A DNA stretch of 64,000 bases from Gadus chalcogrammus (GCF_026213295.1 NC_079420.1:696616-760615), one strand, 5' to 3'. Positions 19,751 to 32,735 are shown, counted from the stretch's first letter. Notes: generated by a model not told the origin, from the letters alone. Program-made: numbers and translations.

Positions 19751-20108
19751 CTCCGACTCTCCCTCTCTTTATCTCTGGTTCTTTCTCCGGGAGGGTGTTC
19801 GCATTTAGATGGGGTTGGGTAGGGGGATGGGCGGTCGGCGGCAAGTGGTTCAGCGGGTAAAGTGGTGGCTCATTATCATACAACGTTTTAATAACATTGA
19901 ACGGGTCACACGGAAACAATTGGATGGATGGAGATGATGCGTGGTTGTCTGACGTTGGGTGAAGATAGATCACGGAGGGTTGATTATAGACTCAAGCTCG
20001 GGCCGGAGCACTTTTTTTTAATTTTTTTTACACAAACTATAAACACCAGCCTGTTGAATGGCTGCCCCCATGTTATCCTCCCTCTAATCTCCCTCTTCTC
20101 CTACTGCG

Positions 20109-20235
<127 letters not shown>

Positions 20236-20353
20236 TATTCCATCTGTCCCATCTCGGGTCTCTGGGGAGATAGTGTGACCAAACGATTATGGAAAGAAAG
20301 TATTTCCCTTCACTCAGCAATAATAGAAGTCTTGCTTCAGTGCCCCATCCCTC

Positions 20354-20472
<119 letters not shown>

Positions 20473-20632
20473 TCTCTTGCACCGTTGTCAGGGTAAGTGT
20501 GTGTGACACTGCCTATGCCAGACCACGCTAAGATGAATAGCCGGTTACCCAGGCAACCCTGGCTGGGTGAGGTCATGCAATGAATGGGGAGGGACAAGTG
20601 TGTGAGGCCGCCTGCCCACCTCAAGTTGGACC

Positions 20633-20768
<136 letters not shown>

Positions 20769-21089
20769 ACTAAAGTAAAATGTGTTGTAAAGCCTTGTGC
20801 TAACCAGTGCTGATTGTAACAATCAATCAAAGCAGACAAATCAAAAAGAGGTACACACAGGGTTTGTATACGATGTGGTGCGTTCAGTGGCACTCATTCA
20901 TATGGGCACAGTATCCATCTACACAGCCGACAACAGGCTGATTGTAATGTCACTGCTCCCGACATTATGCAACCGGCTGCAGTGTAGTGAGGCACCCATG
21001 GACTGCATGCACCAGAGCTGGACTCACACTAATCTGTCTTCAGGAATGTACACACACAAGGACCCTCCATCAGGTACTGGACCGGTACA

Positions 21090-21149
21090 GGGGGGGGGGG
21101 GGGGAGTGAGTGAGTGAGTGAGTGAGTGAGTGAGTGAGTGAGTGAGTGA
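21090..21149 (+). repeat. Poly-G plus (GAGT)n microsatellite
   Basis: A run of about 14 G followed by eleven GAGT tetranucleotides. Confidence 0.96.
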
Positions 21150-21910
21150 CCTTTTTATAGTCCAATAAGTGAATTGAAATATTAATGCAGTTGGTTTCAA
21201 CTTAAAGTTAAATTGTAAGCTGATAGGAGTCACATTGTACAAATTCATGGCACACTACCATAATAAAATAACCATGGAGTGTGTAATTTTGTGTTTTTGT
21301 GTTTGTGTGTGCGGGTACCCATTGATGAACTCTTTTGATTGAGGCATTGTGCGCAAACATCCATTCAGAAAGTTCTCTGAATGTCCGCACAGTGAGTGTA
21401 TGAAGCACAAGACGTGGGTCAGGGACTACAGACATGACAAAGTGTTGAGTCAGCCAGTTAGATCGGCATCACTACGGACGGATACGGGTCTGTTTTGTTT
21501 AATATCTGTGTACATACAAGCTGAAATAATTGGAGGATAAAACTTTAATATTTATATAATAAACATACAATCCATGACTCATGAATGACAGCCTTCCCCC
21601 CCCCCTCCCCCCCCCCCCCCTCCCCTACCATCATGGATTCAGGATTTTAGTCATGTGACCCAAACAGGCAACTCAACGCGAGTTTCGTTCTAGAAACCTC
21701 CCAGTGATTAATGCTGTTTGATAAGGTCGGACATAAAGGAAGAAATAAGATGTCTGCAGCAATTGATTATGCAATGAACACAATAAAACATGTAAACGGG
21801 AAGACGGGAGGTCACGACTGGGAAAACAATCAGCAGAAGAAATGACAGGAGGTGAACTAGGACAGGAAGTGAGGAAATACCAATTCTCAAGGGAGGTCAA
21901 GTGATCTACC

Positions 21911-21928
21911 AGGGTTAGGGTTAGGGTT
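21911..21928 (+). repeat. Short telomere-like tract
   Basis: AGGG(TTAGGG)2TT, three telomeric hexamers in tandem. Confidence 0.8.
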
Positions 21929-21958
21929 CTATGTCACAGATCCCATTTCCCTTCACCC

Positions 21959-22120
21959 ATCTCCTGCTCTCTCCTGCTCTCTCCTGCTCTCTCCTGCTCT
22001 CTCCTGCTCTCTCCTGCTCTCTCCTGCTCTCTCCATCTCTCTCCTGCTCTCTCCTGCTCTCTCCTGCTCTCTCCTGCTCTCTCCTGCTCTCTCCTGCTCT
22101 CTCCTGCTCTCTCCATCTCT
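21959..22120 (+). repeat. 10-bp minisatellite
   Basis: About 15 copies of TCTCCTGCTC; two copies carry CCATC in place of CTGCT. Confidence 0.96.
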
Positions 22121-23330
22121 TCTTAAAGCCCATATTCAGAGGGCATTAACCATTTCTAGTAAATAAAGGTTGAGAAGGGATACGTGATGGGAATGGCCAA
22201 GAGTGCATCAGGACAGGGTGCTAAGCCACTGCACGGCAATGAGAACAAGCGCACGATAAACTGAAATCTTAATAACAAGGCAATTACATTTCAGGAAGGA
22301 GACAGAGACAGCGTGAGCCAGAGTCCGAACAGGGGCTTCAGGAAGGAATAGAAGTGCTGATGTAAAGAGAGATATTAGGAAAGAGGTCATTCACCTTGTT
22401 TGGGAAACATCAGGAGCTAGCACATGTCAGAAGAAGCGGGCCAGGCGGGCCAGGAAAGGCGGTGGCAGACCTTACAGTAAGAGATCCAGAGAGAGTGAAC
22501 CAAGAGGTTAACCGCAGCCTACTTTGTGATCCCGTTCAAGAGTCAGGGAACACTGATCCACATATTCAGATCAGATAAGGAATGGGTTATATGAATCTTT
22601 ACTGGAACCTGCCGGTTGGGTGGGAAATAAGGCCGACAAGAAAGAGGAGGGTCCAGGAGAAGATAAGCCAGAGGACGGACCAAGACACCCAGGGGAATGA
22701 AACCCCTCCCAAGTTTGACTGAGGGGAGGAAAGGTCATAGACAGCCAGGCTGCATTGAAAGGATAGAAGTTGTCAGAGAAGTACCAGGTTTAAAAAGAGA
22801 ATGCTATACAATATTGGTGGGTCGATATACAATGACTGCATATTGATCACGAAACCTATTCGATAAAATGTGCGTGACCTTTAAAGATAAAAAAGATGAA
22901 TGCAAAATTCCACATGAAAAAAAATCATGTAGTGCAACATATTGGTTCTGATAAATCATAAGGGGGACGGGGGAATGCAGCATACAAAATGAAATAAATA
23001 TTTAAAATGTATTAAAATGTTTATGACAATTTTATTTTAAAACGTCTTAAATCTAAAGGGAACAATGCCATATCCAAGACTTTATGCTGCACATCTAAAA
23101 CGTAAGGGACAAACCATGTTTAAAATGCGATGAATGAGGTACGACATTGATTTGACGAGAGACGGGCGCGAATTGACAAGAATATTATTGTTGACTTGGT
23201 CCTTGTTATGGGTCGCCCTCCTGTGGAATGATGCGGTACTGCGTCTGGTACCATTTGGAGTTGGAATAACATTAACTTTAGGAGAAGCCCCTGTGGGCAG
23301 GGCCGTAGCACCAAATTCTGGGCCCTGTAT
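22121..23330. other. No gene seen
   Basis: AT-moderate DNA without supportable exons. Confidence 0.5.
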
Positions 23331-23360
23331 ACAGGAGGTACTGTATACAGTACCTCCTGT
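23331..23360. repeat. 30-bp perfect palindrome
   Basis: ACAGGAGGTACTGTA followed directly by its reverse complement. It is embedded in a GGGCCGTAGCACCAAATTCT context that looks like the edge of a dispersed fish element (inference). Confidence 0.9.
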
Positions 23361-23987
23361 ACCTTACCCCCCACTGTGTACCTTACCCCCGCAGTCCCAC
23401 GGTCCTGCCCCGGGGGATAATATGTGTACACGGTTGTTGTTTTTTATTGGTGTAAATTTGGATTTTAACCCCGAGTTAATACAAATATTGAAGATGCACT
23501 GGTTAGATTCAGCCTGCAGTGAATCTCCTTTTTGTTTTTCAATTCTATTCAAGCGAACAGTTAAAACCAAAAAGGGACATCAACATGAGTCTAAGCATTT
23601 TGCAGCGTATAAGGACACATCTCAAACAGGCCACCGACTCCCACCAGCGCCCACCTCTGTTCTGTGTGGCCTCAGCTTGGCTCTTTGGATGGGTACGAGT
23701 TCACCAGTATACAGTTCTCTCCCCGCATCACAGACTTGGATGAAGACCCACATGGGCAGATGAGCAGCAAGGAAATGTGCACCCATTGTGGCCATGCCAG
23801 CGGAAATGACCCAGGAGAGAGCAAGAGTCACACAGGAAAGGACCACCTTTGACTTCCTGTCTTTGTAAAGCACACCCACGTGCCTCCTACATTGACCTTA
23901 ACTAGATGAATGTCCTTTAGATTTCTATGGTCAATTCATATTTTAAAAATCTTGATAACCGAGAACATAAGCGCTCGTGTCATCTCA

Positions 23988-24144
23988 GGCCGTCTGGAGA
24001 CCGGTACTGGGTACTCCTCGGCCCCTGGCCGTCTGGAGACCGGTACTGGGTACTCCTCGGCCCCTGGCCGTCTGGAGACCGGTACTGGGTACTCCTCGGC
24101 CCCTGGCCGTCTGGAGACCGGTACTGGGTACTCCTCGGCCCCTG
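23988..24144 (+). repeat. 39-bp tandem repeat, 4 copies
   Basis: Four essentially identical units starting CCGTCTGGAGACCGG; the homogeneity implies recent expansion. Confidence 0.95.
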
Positions 24145-25125
24145 GGGTTAAACGATATCGGTCTCATTATTCAAAATACTGAATTCAATACTTAATTGAG
24201 ATTGTGTTCCTTAAACTGGCATAGTTTAGGGAACACTGAAATTTGAAGAACAAGAACAAGGAGAGCCAAACAATGCGTTGATGTCCCCCAGTGACATCCA
24301 GACTTCAGAGCGTAGGTTTCATTACAGAGAGTACTGTTAATGGATTGGGCCATCTTCTATCTTCTCTTGATGAAACAATGCAGTGGGTCGGGGTGACCCT
24401 GATGTTGCTGCGTGACAGCCGAAGCTTGTGAACTTGGATGCTCCTTGCGGCGCTAGACTCATTGAAAGGATCCCCTGTGATGTCCACTCTGCATAACAGT
24501 CCCGTTGCTTAGGCAGCACAATGTTCCCTTTCCGTGGCACGGGATCAAACTCAGACACAGAGACGGAGAGAGACACACGCGAACGCACACACGCATCACT
24601 TTTGCCAGGGAAACAGGAAGTGATCTTTTTCTTTCTCCCTCCATCTGTACCAACAGAGGCTGGGTCTGTTATGATCACTATCAGTCACTGGAACAATAAG
24701 ACTCTCCTCTGCCAACTCTTCTTTAAAGGATGAGCGATTTTCTTTTGCCAAGAGTCCAGGAACCAACGGAGACAGCAGCAAAGCAGTGGTTAGTGGGAGA
24801 CTTTAGCCGAGTCAACACGGCCGCACCACAGCTCTGCCTCATCATCAAACAGCTATATTGTGGTTAATGGATGACGTCATTGATCGACTATGCGTGAGTG
24901 ATACATATTTTTTTTTTTTTACATTGCAGAAAGGCTTGGTTGCGTCGATATTGATGATAAGACCAAGTCCATACGCTTAAACTCTTTCCATCTTCTCAAC
25001 ATGGCAAACCATTCAACTGGTAAAATTAAACATTAGCCATAGTAGATGACTTAACAGTTTCTGTCCGCTTCCTATCCATGGCTGTTGTTTGCCCTCACAC
25101 ACACTCTGGCCCCACTCGCTCCTTC

Positions 25126-25409
<284 letters not shown>

Positions 25410-25471
25410 GTAACATCAACCAGACCTCAGTGCACTACAGCTCAAATGTCTGTTTCCTTCAAATGATCATC

Positions 25472-25590
25472 AGTCTTCTCCTTAGTCTCCTAATGCTCTC
25501 AGTCTTCTCCTTAGTCTCCTAATGATCATCAGTCTTCTCCTTAGTCTCCTAATGATCATCAGTCTTCTCCTTAGTCTCCTAATGCTCTCA
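25472..25590 (+). repeat. 29/30-bp tandem repeat, 4 copies
   Basis: Units beginning AGTCTTCTCCTTAGTCTCCT, two ending ATGATCATC and two ATGCTCTC, arranged as outer and inner types. Confidence 0.93.
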
Positions 25591-25599
25591 GTCTGCACG

Positions 25600-26756
25600 A
25601 CACAACCCAACGGGTGTGCTGCTAGCAGTCTGCACAAGCCCACGTCCACACATGCCTTCCCACCCTTCCCACAGAGCACACAAACACCCTGATCCCGTTT
25701 GGACACGGGCGGCCCTCTTATCAGCCACATTGTGCGCCAGTCTACATGCACAACATCGGCTGTTGCATTACAATTCCAACTAGATAAAAGTACAAGATAG
25801 TTTGTGGTATGCAATTTTAAGCTGACTATATTCTCTATGGCAGGGGTCACAAAACTATCATATTGTGATTCATAGTAAAACTGAAAGTGCCGATGGAACA
25901 GCGTGTCAAAACCAAACACAACAACATAAGTTTCAAGCAATGAGTCCTCAAGGATATAGTTTTAGACTATTGATTTTACCTTGACACAAAGGAACCAATT
26001 AATGGGTGACTAGAGATAACTGAAACTCTGATCTAAATGTAGGGTCAACCACTGTTGCTGAACTGCATTGTGCTCAACACAATGTGCTTGTACATGAACA
26101 AGCAAGTACCATTGTCTGATCTTTTCTGCTATCTTGTCTATTGATTATAATGGATTTTCACGTCCTTCTAAAATTGATTAGATTAGATAAGCAATGACAA
26201 CATTGCTGCGTCTTGTTTCCCTGCTTGTAAATGTTATTGTGTATGTTAAAGTACTTTCTAAATGTATTTTTTAAAAAGGTGCTATTAAAATCATATACAA
26301 AGGTCTTATTTTACTGATTACCAACCAAACACTCTTCTCCTTGGCCTCTGTTCCCTCAAACATTCTTAGCATCTACAAAAACAGACCTTAAACAGTTGTT
26401 GAAAGTATAGTTAAAAGCAAGTATGCCCAAACTGGAGAAAGCAGGCATCTACAACTGAATGTGTAGTAGAGGTATCAGTTCTCCAGTAATGGAGTTGTAA
26501 TGTGCACTTTGTTCTGGTTGAAACTCAAACACAGATATGCATAGTTCTATGTGAAGACCACATACAAACTGTCAGATAACACCACATACCAAACAGCCCC
26601 CCTACCCTACCCCTAGATGGGATCAGTCCCCATTAATCACAGCAAGTACAGTTAATGACTGTAAACGTATGCAGACACAGAGACGATGAAGAAGGCAGGG
26701 GATGTCTCTGAGTGGTGCGGAGGGAAACTCCCACCATTCAAATGGGAGGATTCAGC
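25600..26756. other. No gene seen
   Basis: AT-rich sequence with no supportable feature. Confidence 0.5.

Positions 26757-26835
<79 letters not shown>
26757..26835 (+). repeat. (TG)n microsatellite
   Basis: About 79 bp of TG. Confidence 0.97.
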
Positions 26836-26838
<3 letters not shown>

Positions 26839-27234
26839 GTTTTCATGAATTCATTATTATAAATCAAGTGATTACATCTAGCTCTCTGTACAACTACTTC
26901 GACGACGTAGTTGTACTAACTCAAAAATAACTTTTACATCATTCCTACAGGTGTCAACAAACAAGGAGGCAGAGGACAGACTTATAACGCAGGTGTATCC
27001 GAATATGAAAAATGACGTTATTATTAAGGCCAATGCCGTTGACCACATGCAGTTTGACTAAACAAGATCAAAAAAATATGACGGTGGAGCATCGACCAGA
27101 ACACGGATCAGACGAACATCAGATCAAAACTTCGCGCCGCGGACTCACTTTCAAAGCTCCCATGTCCACCAAGTATCTCACCAAACACAACTGATTTGAA
27201 ATGCATTCTCAACAAAGCATATATTTTTTCTTAC

Positions 27235-27359
27235 CTTTGTGAAAAAGTAGTCAGGCAACGTGATAGAAGAGAGCAGGAAGGCGTATCCTACTCCGCCGAG
27301 CACGACTGAAGTTTGGGGCAGCTGTGTTGCCAGCAGCGTAGAGATGATCAGCTGTTTTA
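27235..27359 (-). CDS. Possible hydrophobic coding exon, unrecognised
   Basis: 125 nt between a CTTCTCCTAG acceptor and AAG|GTAAGA donor, phase 2 to 0. The open frame reads KQLIISTLLATQLPQTSVVL then GGVGYAFLLSSITLPDYFFT and K, hydrophobic enough for one or two membrane passes. A further small candidate exon (27149-27190, phase 0-0, LCLVRYLVDMGALK with a GTGAGT donor) follows, but the 44-nt gap would be an unusually short intron. No family recognised; could be chance. Confidence 0.28.
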
Positions 27360-27399
27360 CTAGGAGAAGCAACAAACCAGAGGCGAGGTGTTGAGAATT

Positions 27400-28720
27400 G
27401 AGGAAAAAAAGTCAGAAGAATATGTTTTTCTGAATGAACGACTATTTGGCTTAGTTCCGAGATAAACTTCTACACAAAATAAGTCTGCAGTTGCTACTGC
27501 TAATCAGCCTGACCCTCAAACAGTGCAATATCAATACAGGTAAGGCATCTGATATCAGCTAATTTAGGCCTACAAGTTACATAATAATACAATCTATATT
27601 AATTGAAGACACGAGTAGGCCTATCTCCCAAAGTCTCAAAAGCAAACCATTGTGTTTCAGTTACCGTTGGGATCTACGGTATCTTCACGAGTCAACGACC
27701 GTTTACGTTTCAGTGACGAGCAGTGAAACCGAGAAAATGTGTAGTCAACTATTAGATCAGGGGGTGGTATTTAAGAGCACTATGAAGGCGGGTGGCGAGG
27801 GAATTGCCTTGTTCTCAAATGCCAGTGCAAGGATGACAAGGCGTCTCTCTGCCACCCCCGCCCGCCACATCCTTATCACATTTGAAACTAGTGATCATAT
27901 TTTATGTAATGCTGATATCATCCAAACTTTTACGTTTTCTTTCAATCCAAAAATATAGCATTGAACGCTCCTTTTTAATATCCTATTTGGTGATTTCATG
28001 ATGTAGAATAGGCTACGTAAATAGGTCGATTACTATATGATAGGTCGAAGGATACAATATGTGATTATTTTATTTATTTTTCATAGATGATTTATTCGTT
28101 ATTCAGGACTACTTTGATTGGTTGGATATTGTACGATGTGAATTGTCATGAATGAGCAACAAACTAACGTTTTTGTTTTTGTGCATAAGCAACATACGCC
28201 ATCTAGTGTCCAACTCATATTTGATCATCCTTTTTAGTTTAAGTATAGGCTCATTGCTCCAATTAAGAAAACAGTCTTTGTTGAAACGAAAGATAATATC
28301 TGTTCTAACAGTCAATGCAAAAATGCCCAATTTTAGCTGTCCTGTGTCAATGTTTAAAGTTCGTCCATGTTAGAACTCAATACATCCCATATAAGGTGTC
28401 AGTATTAGTTATCAATGTTAAGACACCATGAGAGGGGCTCATGTTATAAGTCCATAGATATCATGTTCGATGTCAGTATCAGAAGAGCATGTTAGGACCC
28501 AATGCAATGTTGGTTGATCTAACGCTTCACACGTTTCCCTTCATTAGAGAAAGTCAAGATTCAGGACAGATTTAGAAAAATGCAATGGAAATGTATAGAA
28601 ATATGGTTGACATATTATGACAACTTGTTCAACCACTTTGCATGTGAAGACGTATGCAATGAACTACTACCTAAATGTTGGGCTGAGACTATTCCACACA
28701 GATCCACCTACACTGGTCTT
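27400..28720. other. No gene seen
   Basis: AT-rich DNA; a 102-codon open frame at 27650-27958 (+) lacks splice context or homology I can recognise. Confidence 0.5.
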
Positions 28721-28724
28721 ACAT

Positions 28725-29335
28725 TGGGGGTCTTCAGGCTGGGGGTCTGGGGGTCTTCAGGCTGGGGGTCTGGGGGTCTTCAGGCTGGGGGTCTGGGGGT
28801 CTTCAGGCTGGGGGTCTGGGGGTCTTCAGGCTGGGGGTCTTCAGGCTGGGGGTCTGGGGGTCTTCAGGCTGGGGGGCTGGGGGTCTTCAGGTTGGGGGTC
28901 TTCAGGCTGGGGGTCCGGGGGTCTTCAGGCTGGGAGGCTGGGGGTCTTCAGGCTGGGGGTCCGGGGGTCTTCAGGCTGGGGGGCTGGGGGTCTTCAGGCT
29001 GGGGGTCTTCAGGCTGGGGGGCTGGGGGTCTTCAGGCTGGGGGGCTGGGGGTCTTCAGGCTGGGGGGCTGGGGGTCTTCAGGCTGGGGGTCTTGAGGCTG
29101 GGGGGCTGGGGGTCTTCAGGCTGGGGGGCTGGGGGTCTTCAGGCTGGGGGGCTGGGGGTCTTCAGGTTGGGGGGCTGGGGGTCTTCAGGCTGGGGGTCCG
29201 GGGGTCTTCAGGCTGGGGGGCTGGGGGTCTTCAGGCTGGGGGTCCGGGGGTCTTCAGGCTGGGGGGCTGGGGGTCTTCAGGCTGGGGGGCTGGGGGTCTT
29301 CAGGCTGGGGGGCTGGTGGTCCTCAGGATGGGGGT
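28725..29335 (+). repeat. G-rich minisatellite, 17/25-bp mixed units
   Basis: About 30 units built from GGGGGTCTTCAGGCT and a GGGGGGCTG or GGGGGTCTG spacer. No stop codons in the + frames, giving spurious Gly-rich ORFs. The + strand has runs of 5-6 G every 9-17 nt, hence strong G-quadruplex potential. Confidence 0.96.
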
Positions 29336-29339
29336 CCTG

Positions 29340-31057
29340 CCGCTTGGCAGAAGATGCTAGCTATGGGGGGGTGATGGAGGTACCTGGCCCAGCCCGGCCA
29401 CACTGGTGCACAAGCCAGATGGGTCTGCACGTATTTGCAGTGATCTGATGGGACAGAGCAGCCTTCCACGGCCCTTCAGTGGCTGGGGAGAGACTTCAGC
29501 ACAGAGGACAGCGACAGAAGCTGGGGGAGTCATGAAGGACCAATTCTACTCCTCACTGTCGCTGCAGGGTCAGCGATCAGGCTCACCAACAACCACTCCC
29601 TTCGAGCCTCAACTCACGTAAACAGACATTATCATGGCGGCTGTGCCCCCCCCTGACCACCACTTGGGGGCGCCACTGTACCTCCTTCCATTGACGCGTT
29701 CCAATTCCGTGTGTGTGTGTGTTTGTGTGTGTGTTCGGGGGGAGTTATAGATTAAACCACAGGTCACAAAGCTGTCCCGCCTGACAGCTATAAAAGCAGT
29801 TCAAACATGCATGTTTAATATAAGCTATATAATATATGCTTTAGGTGGGGGCGGGTAATGTTGTCTTTTATGTCGTGCACAACTCGATGGCGGGATGATA
29901 GGCCGATTACACCCTGATTTATAACCCTAACTAAAATGCATATTTATATGGACATATTAGCATCTTTATTTTATTTTTTTTTACGCATAAGGGGGTTTAG
30001 CCCCAAGGGAATTGGCCATTAACAGTAAACACAAGCACTCCAGCACTAGAAAAGGTAAAACAAAATTGTCTGTAAAAGCGGAGAATCAATACTGTTTAGA
30101 CTGGCCACTGCAGAAATACATTCACATCACTTTCTTAATTAAATCAGAAACAGAACCGCACTATATTAGGGTTCTAGAGAGCGGAGCGGGAGGAAGACAC
30201 ATGAAGAAGCGTGCGTTATGTTCACTCATCCCTGCTGTCAATGCAGTGGGGTCCAACGTGGGGGGTTTCTGTCCTCCCTATAAGCGGGGTCTTCTTCTGA
30301 TCCTTCAGCAGGGGTGGTTGAATGGCAACAACTAAACAACAAAAGAGTATAGTACATGCATGCCTTGTCTGTTTCATCTGATATATGTTCGCAGACTGAA
30401 AGGGGAATACTACATACGTCAACAATATACATGGAGAAATGTTTAACTCGATAACGTATTGCCTAAACATATTTTACTGCCCAAATTATTTGGTGCGTCT
30501 ATGCCAAAGGTAGGCCTACATCCACAAAATGGGTCACGGTATGAAATTGTTTGGTAATGCCACAAAAAACACATTTTATTGTGGTCGCCTACTTGATAAA
30601 ACAAAGTCATTGCACAGCACTTCGTTAGCGGTGTACTAGACGATTGTGTAAGGCACGGTCGGCACAAGGGAGCATTGCACCAAGCCAGCAGGCGGTGCAG
30701 TTGGAACGCGCGCTCTTTGATAACTATAATTTTCTTCTACTTTTAGCCATAGAAACGTCCCCTGTAATCAAAACAATGCCACTGTGGCATGACTATGCCA
30801 CTGTTACGCTTAAAAATAAAAATACAAATACAATGTGATGACTGGGTGGTTTTAGGGACTGAAGCCCCGAATCTCACTTAAAGCCCCGGATCTTTTTTAA
30901 GCTTCTTCATTGCCATCTAGTGGAAAGGACATGCAACAGCATGGATAATACTTTGCTACAAGATCATGGGCCTATTGGCAAAGCACAGTGGGCATACCAC
31001 TTCTAAAATACAATAAAGCAAGCAAACAAACAATCCATCTCTGAAATCCTACTTTGA
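29340..31057. other. No gene seen
   Basis: AT-rich DNA with a CpG-poor background. A minus-strand frame ending in TGA at 30219 (ending PHVGPHCIDSRDE) is too weakly supported to call. Confidence 0.45.
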
Positions 31058-31061
31058 ATCT

Positions 31062-31534
31062 TGTGGCAACCCCGATCGTCGGCGGCTGGGAATTTAAAAG
31101 GAGACGCTCCAAACAGGGTTGCGGGTGAACGGTTTTTATTCGTTCACCTCACTTGTAAAAAAGGTAGAACAAAAGACAACAAAAGTTCTTCCTCTTATGG
31201 GGTAAAAAGGGTCTGTCTCTGGCTCTGGCTCTGGTCCTGGTCTGGCTGCGTGGACGGCGCTCAGTCCTGGGGGGAAGCGTATTGGCGTTAGTAGCCTACG
31301 GGTTGGTGCGTTCTCCCCCTACTGCGTCTCCGACACGACTGTCTCGCCCGTCTGGTGCGTGCTCGGTCGCCTCTGCCGTCTCCCTCACCCAGGTGATCTC
31401 AATGTCCGTGATTGCCCGGGTGCGCTTGATGCGCGCTCCTGCGCCGCCGCGCTGAACGGCACATACCTCCCTCGGACTACCTGTCCGCGGAGCTGGCGTG
31501 GTTCGACCCCCCCAGTTGGATCGGGGTTGCCACA
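31062..31534 (-). mobile_element. Solo LTR of a retrotransposon
   Basis: A 473-bp element with perfect 16-bp inverted ends (TGTGGCAACCCCGATC and its complement, so TG...CA), flanked by a 4-bp direct repeat ATCT (31058-31061 and 31535-31538). An AATAAA occurs on the minus strand near 31138, suggesting minus orientation. There are no internal gag/pol sequences or second LTR, so it is a solo LTR left by recombination. It is CpG- and GC-richer than its surroundings. The superfamily (Gypsy-like?) is inference. Confidence 0.78.
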
Positions 31535-32306
31535 ATCTACTGAAAATTAGTCTCAAATTTATAAGTCTCATTTTGCCATTGTATTTTACATTAAAAAACT
31601 CTAGTAGTCAATAGTTAGGTGGTTTTGTTTCTTTCCATTAAATAGTAGAGTGGTGAAGTCACGCCCCTTCCGTTAGAGCCCATGGGACCAAAAATATGAA
31701 TGTGTTTCAATGGAGAGAAAGTAATTATTTTCTGGTCCCAGTCTGTATATGCCCTGGACACATATGTTGTTTGTGGATTTAAATAATAATTTTATCATGT
31801 CAAGAGTTTGACCGTTTATTGTGCAATTGTTCAGTTAAAGGCTGTAGAGAAAACACAATGAGAAAGACTACTATCATTTAAATGTGGAGTGGACGTTTTG
31901 AGGCGCTTCAGAAAGAAAGACAGACAGACAGACAGACTTTTGATAAGTCAAGTCAACTGTATTTATATACCACATTTAAAAAACCACATCAGGGTTGACC
32001 CAAAGTTTTTAACAAACAAACAAAACAATGACAATATTTCAACAGCAATAATAATATAAAATGGGGACATCAGGGGGGAGAAAGGAAAAAATGAAGGGGG
32101 GGGGGGGGGGGGGGGTATTATGGTGGAATGAAAGCTTGGGAGAAAAGTCTAAGTTGGACTTAAAGCAGTCAATGGTGGGAGAGGATATCTGTGAGGTAGT
32201 GAGGTAGTGAGGTAACCGTCACGTTGTCTTGAGATAACCATGTGTTTCCTGGGGTTAAGATCCGATGTCTGAGCTGTGGACGTGAGGCCCTCTAGTCTAT
32301 ACCTAC
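31535..32306. other. Dispersed-repeat tail and poly-G tract
   Basis: CAGA repeats at about 31914-31936. A SINE/LINE-tail-like stretch (GTATTTATATACCACATTTA) is at 31950-32020. A run of 20 G is at 32096-32115. No gene. Confidence 0.55.
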
Positions 32307-32472
32307 CGGGCGTCCTCTCCAGGCCTGGAACACCGACAGCAGAGCCGCGTGGTCCGAGAAGCGGCTGCCGGCGAAGTTGCGGTGCACGTTACCAAGGCGC
32401 CTGCCCACGTTGATGACAAAGTGCTCCGGGAAGCAGGAGGCGGCCGAGATGGTGCACAGCGCGTCGCCGACA
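32307..32472 (-). CDS. Orphan exon resembling DHX9 (RNA helicase A) HA2 region
   Basis: 166 nt between a CCTCTAG acceptor and a CCCG|GTAGGT donor. One frame is fully open and reads VGDALCTISAASCFPEHFVI then GRRLGNVHRNFAGSRFSDHA and ALLSVFQAW. This strongly resembles the conserved helicase-associated (HA2) segment of DHX9 (VGDAVCTISAATCFPEPF, HRNFAGNRFSDHVALLSVFQ). The one unpaired 5' nucleotide (T) fits completion of the Tyr that precedes VGDA in DHX9. No flanking DHX9-like exon was found on either side in this window, so it is either a fragment of a duplicated gene, a pseudogene exon, or part of a gene with very long introns. Confidence 0.6.
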
Positions 32473-32570
32473 CTAGAGGGGCGACATCACCGTCATCACC
32501 TGACCACCACCGACCATTTATAGAGACGAGAAGGGCTGCAATAGCAACAAGGGCCCCGTCCCATTATCCC

Positions 32571-32735
32571 CCCTGGCCCGGGATTTTAACCCTACAATTT
32601 GCGCGTTCCCGGGAGGGGTAGGGTGCTACAATACTTGGGGATCAAGAGGGAGCGCCTATTTCCCCTAAAATCATCCCTTGGCAGCTAGCCAGCTCGGTAC
32701 CTCACTTGGAGCTAGACGAATGACCCAGAATACCT
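32571..32735. repeat. Dispersed repeat related to 59560-59690
   Basis: GGGGATCAAGAGGGAGCGCC, ATCATCCCTTGGCAGCTAGC and CAGCTCGGTACCTCACTTG match the pattern of the 59560-59690 region (GGGATCAAGGGGGAGTG, ATCATCCCTTGACCGCGAGC, CAGCTCGCTAGCTGACTTG). Two copies of one element, class unknown. Confidence 0.6.

Noticed and set aside
25841..25860. hAT-like terminus CAGGGGTCACAAAAC
   Set aside because: Only one short end; no second terminus or transposase nearby.
28580..29448. Gly-rich open frames of 118-247 codons
   Set aside because: Translation of the G-rich minisatellite in multiple frames.
30219..30345. Possible minus-strand terminal exon ending PHVGPHCIDSRDE
   Set aside because: Weak acceptor (TTTGTTGTTTAG), no recognisable homology and no partner exon in phase.
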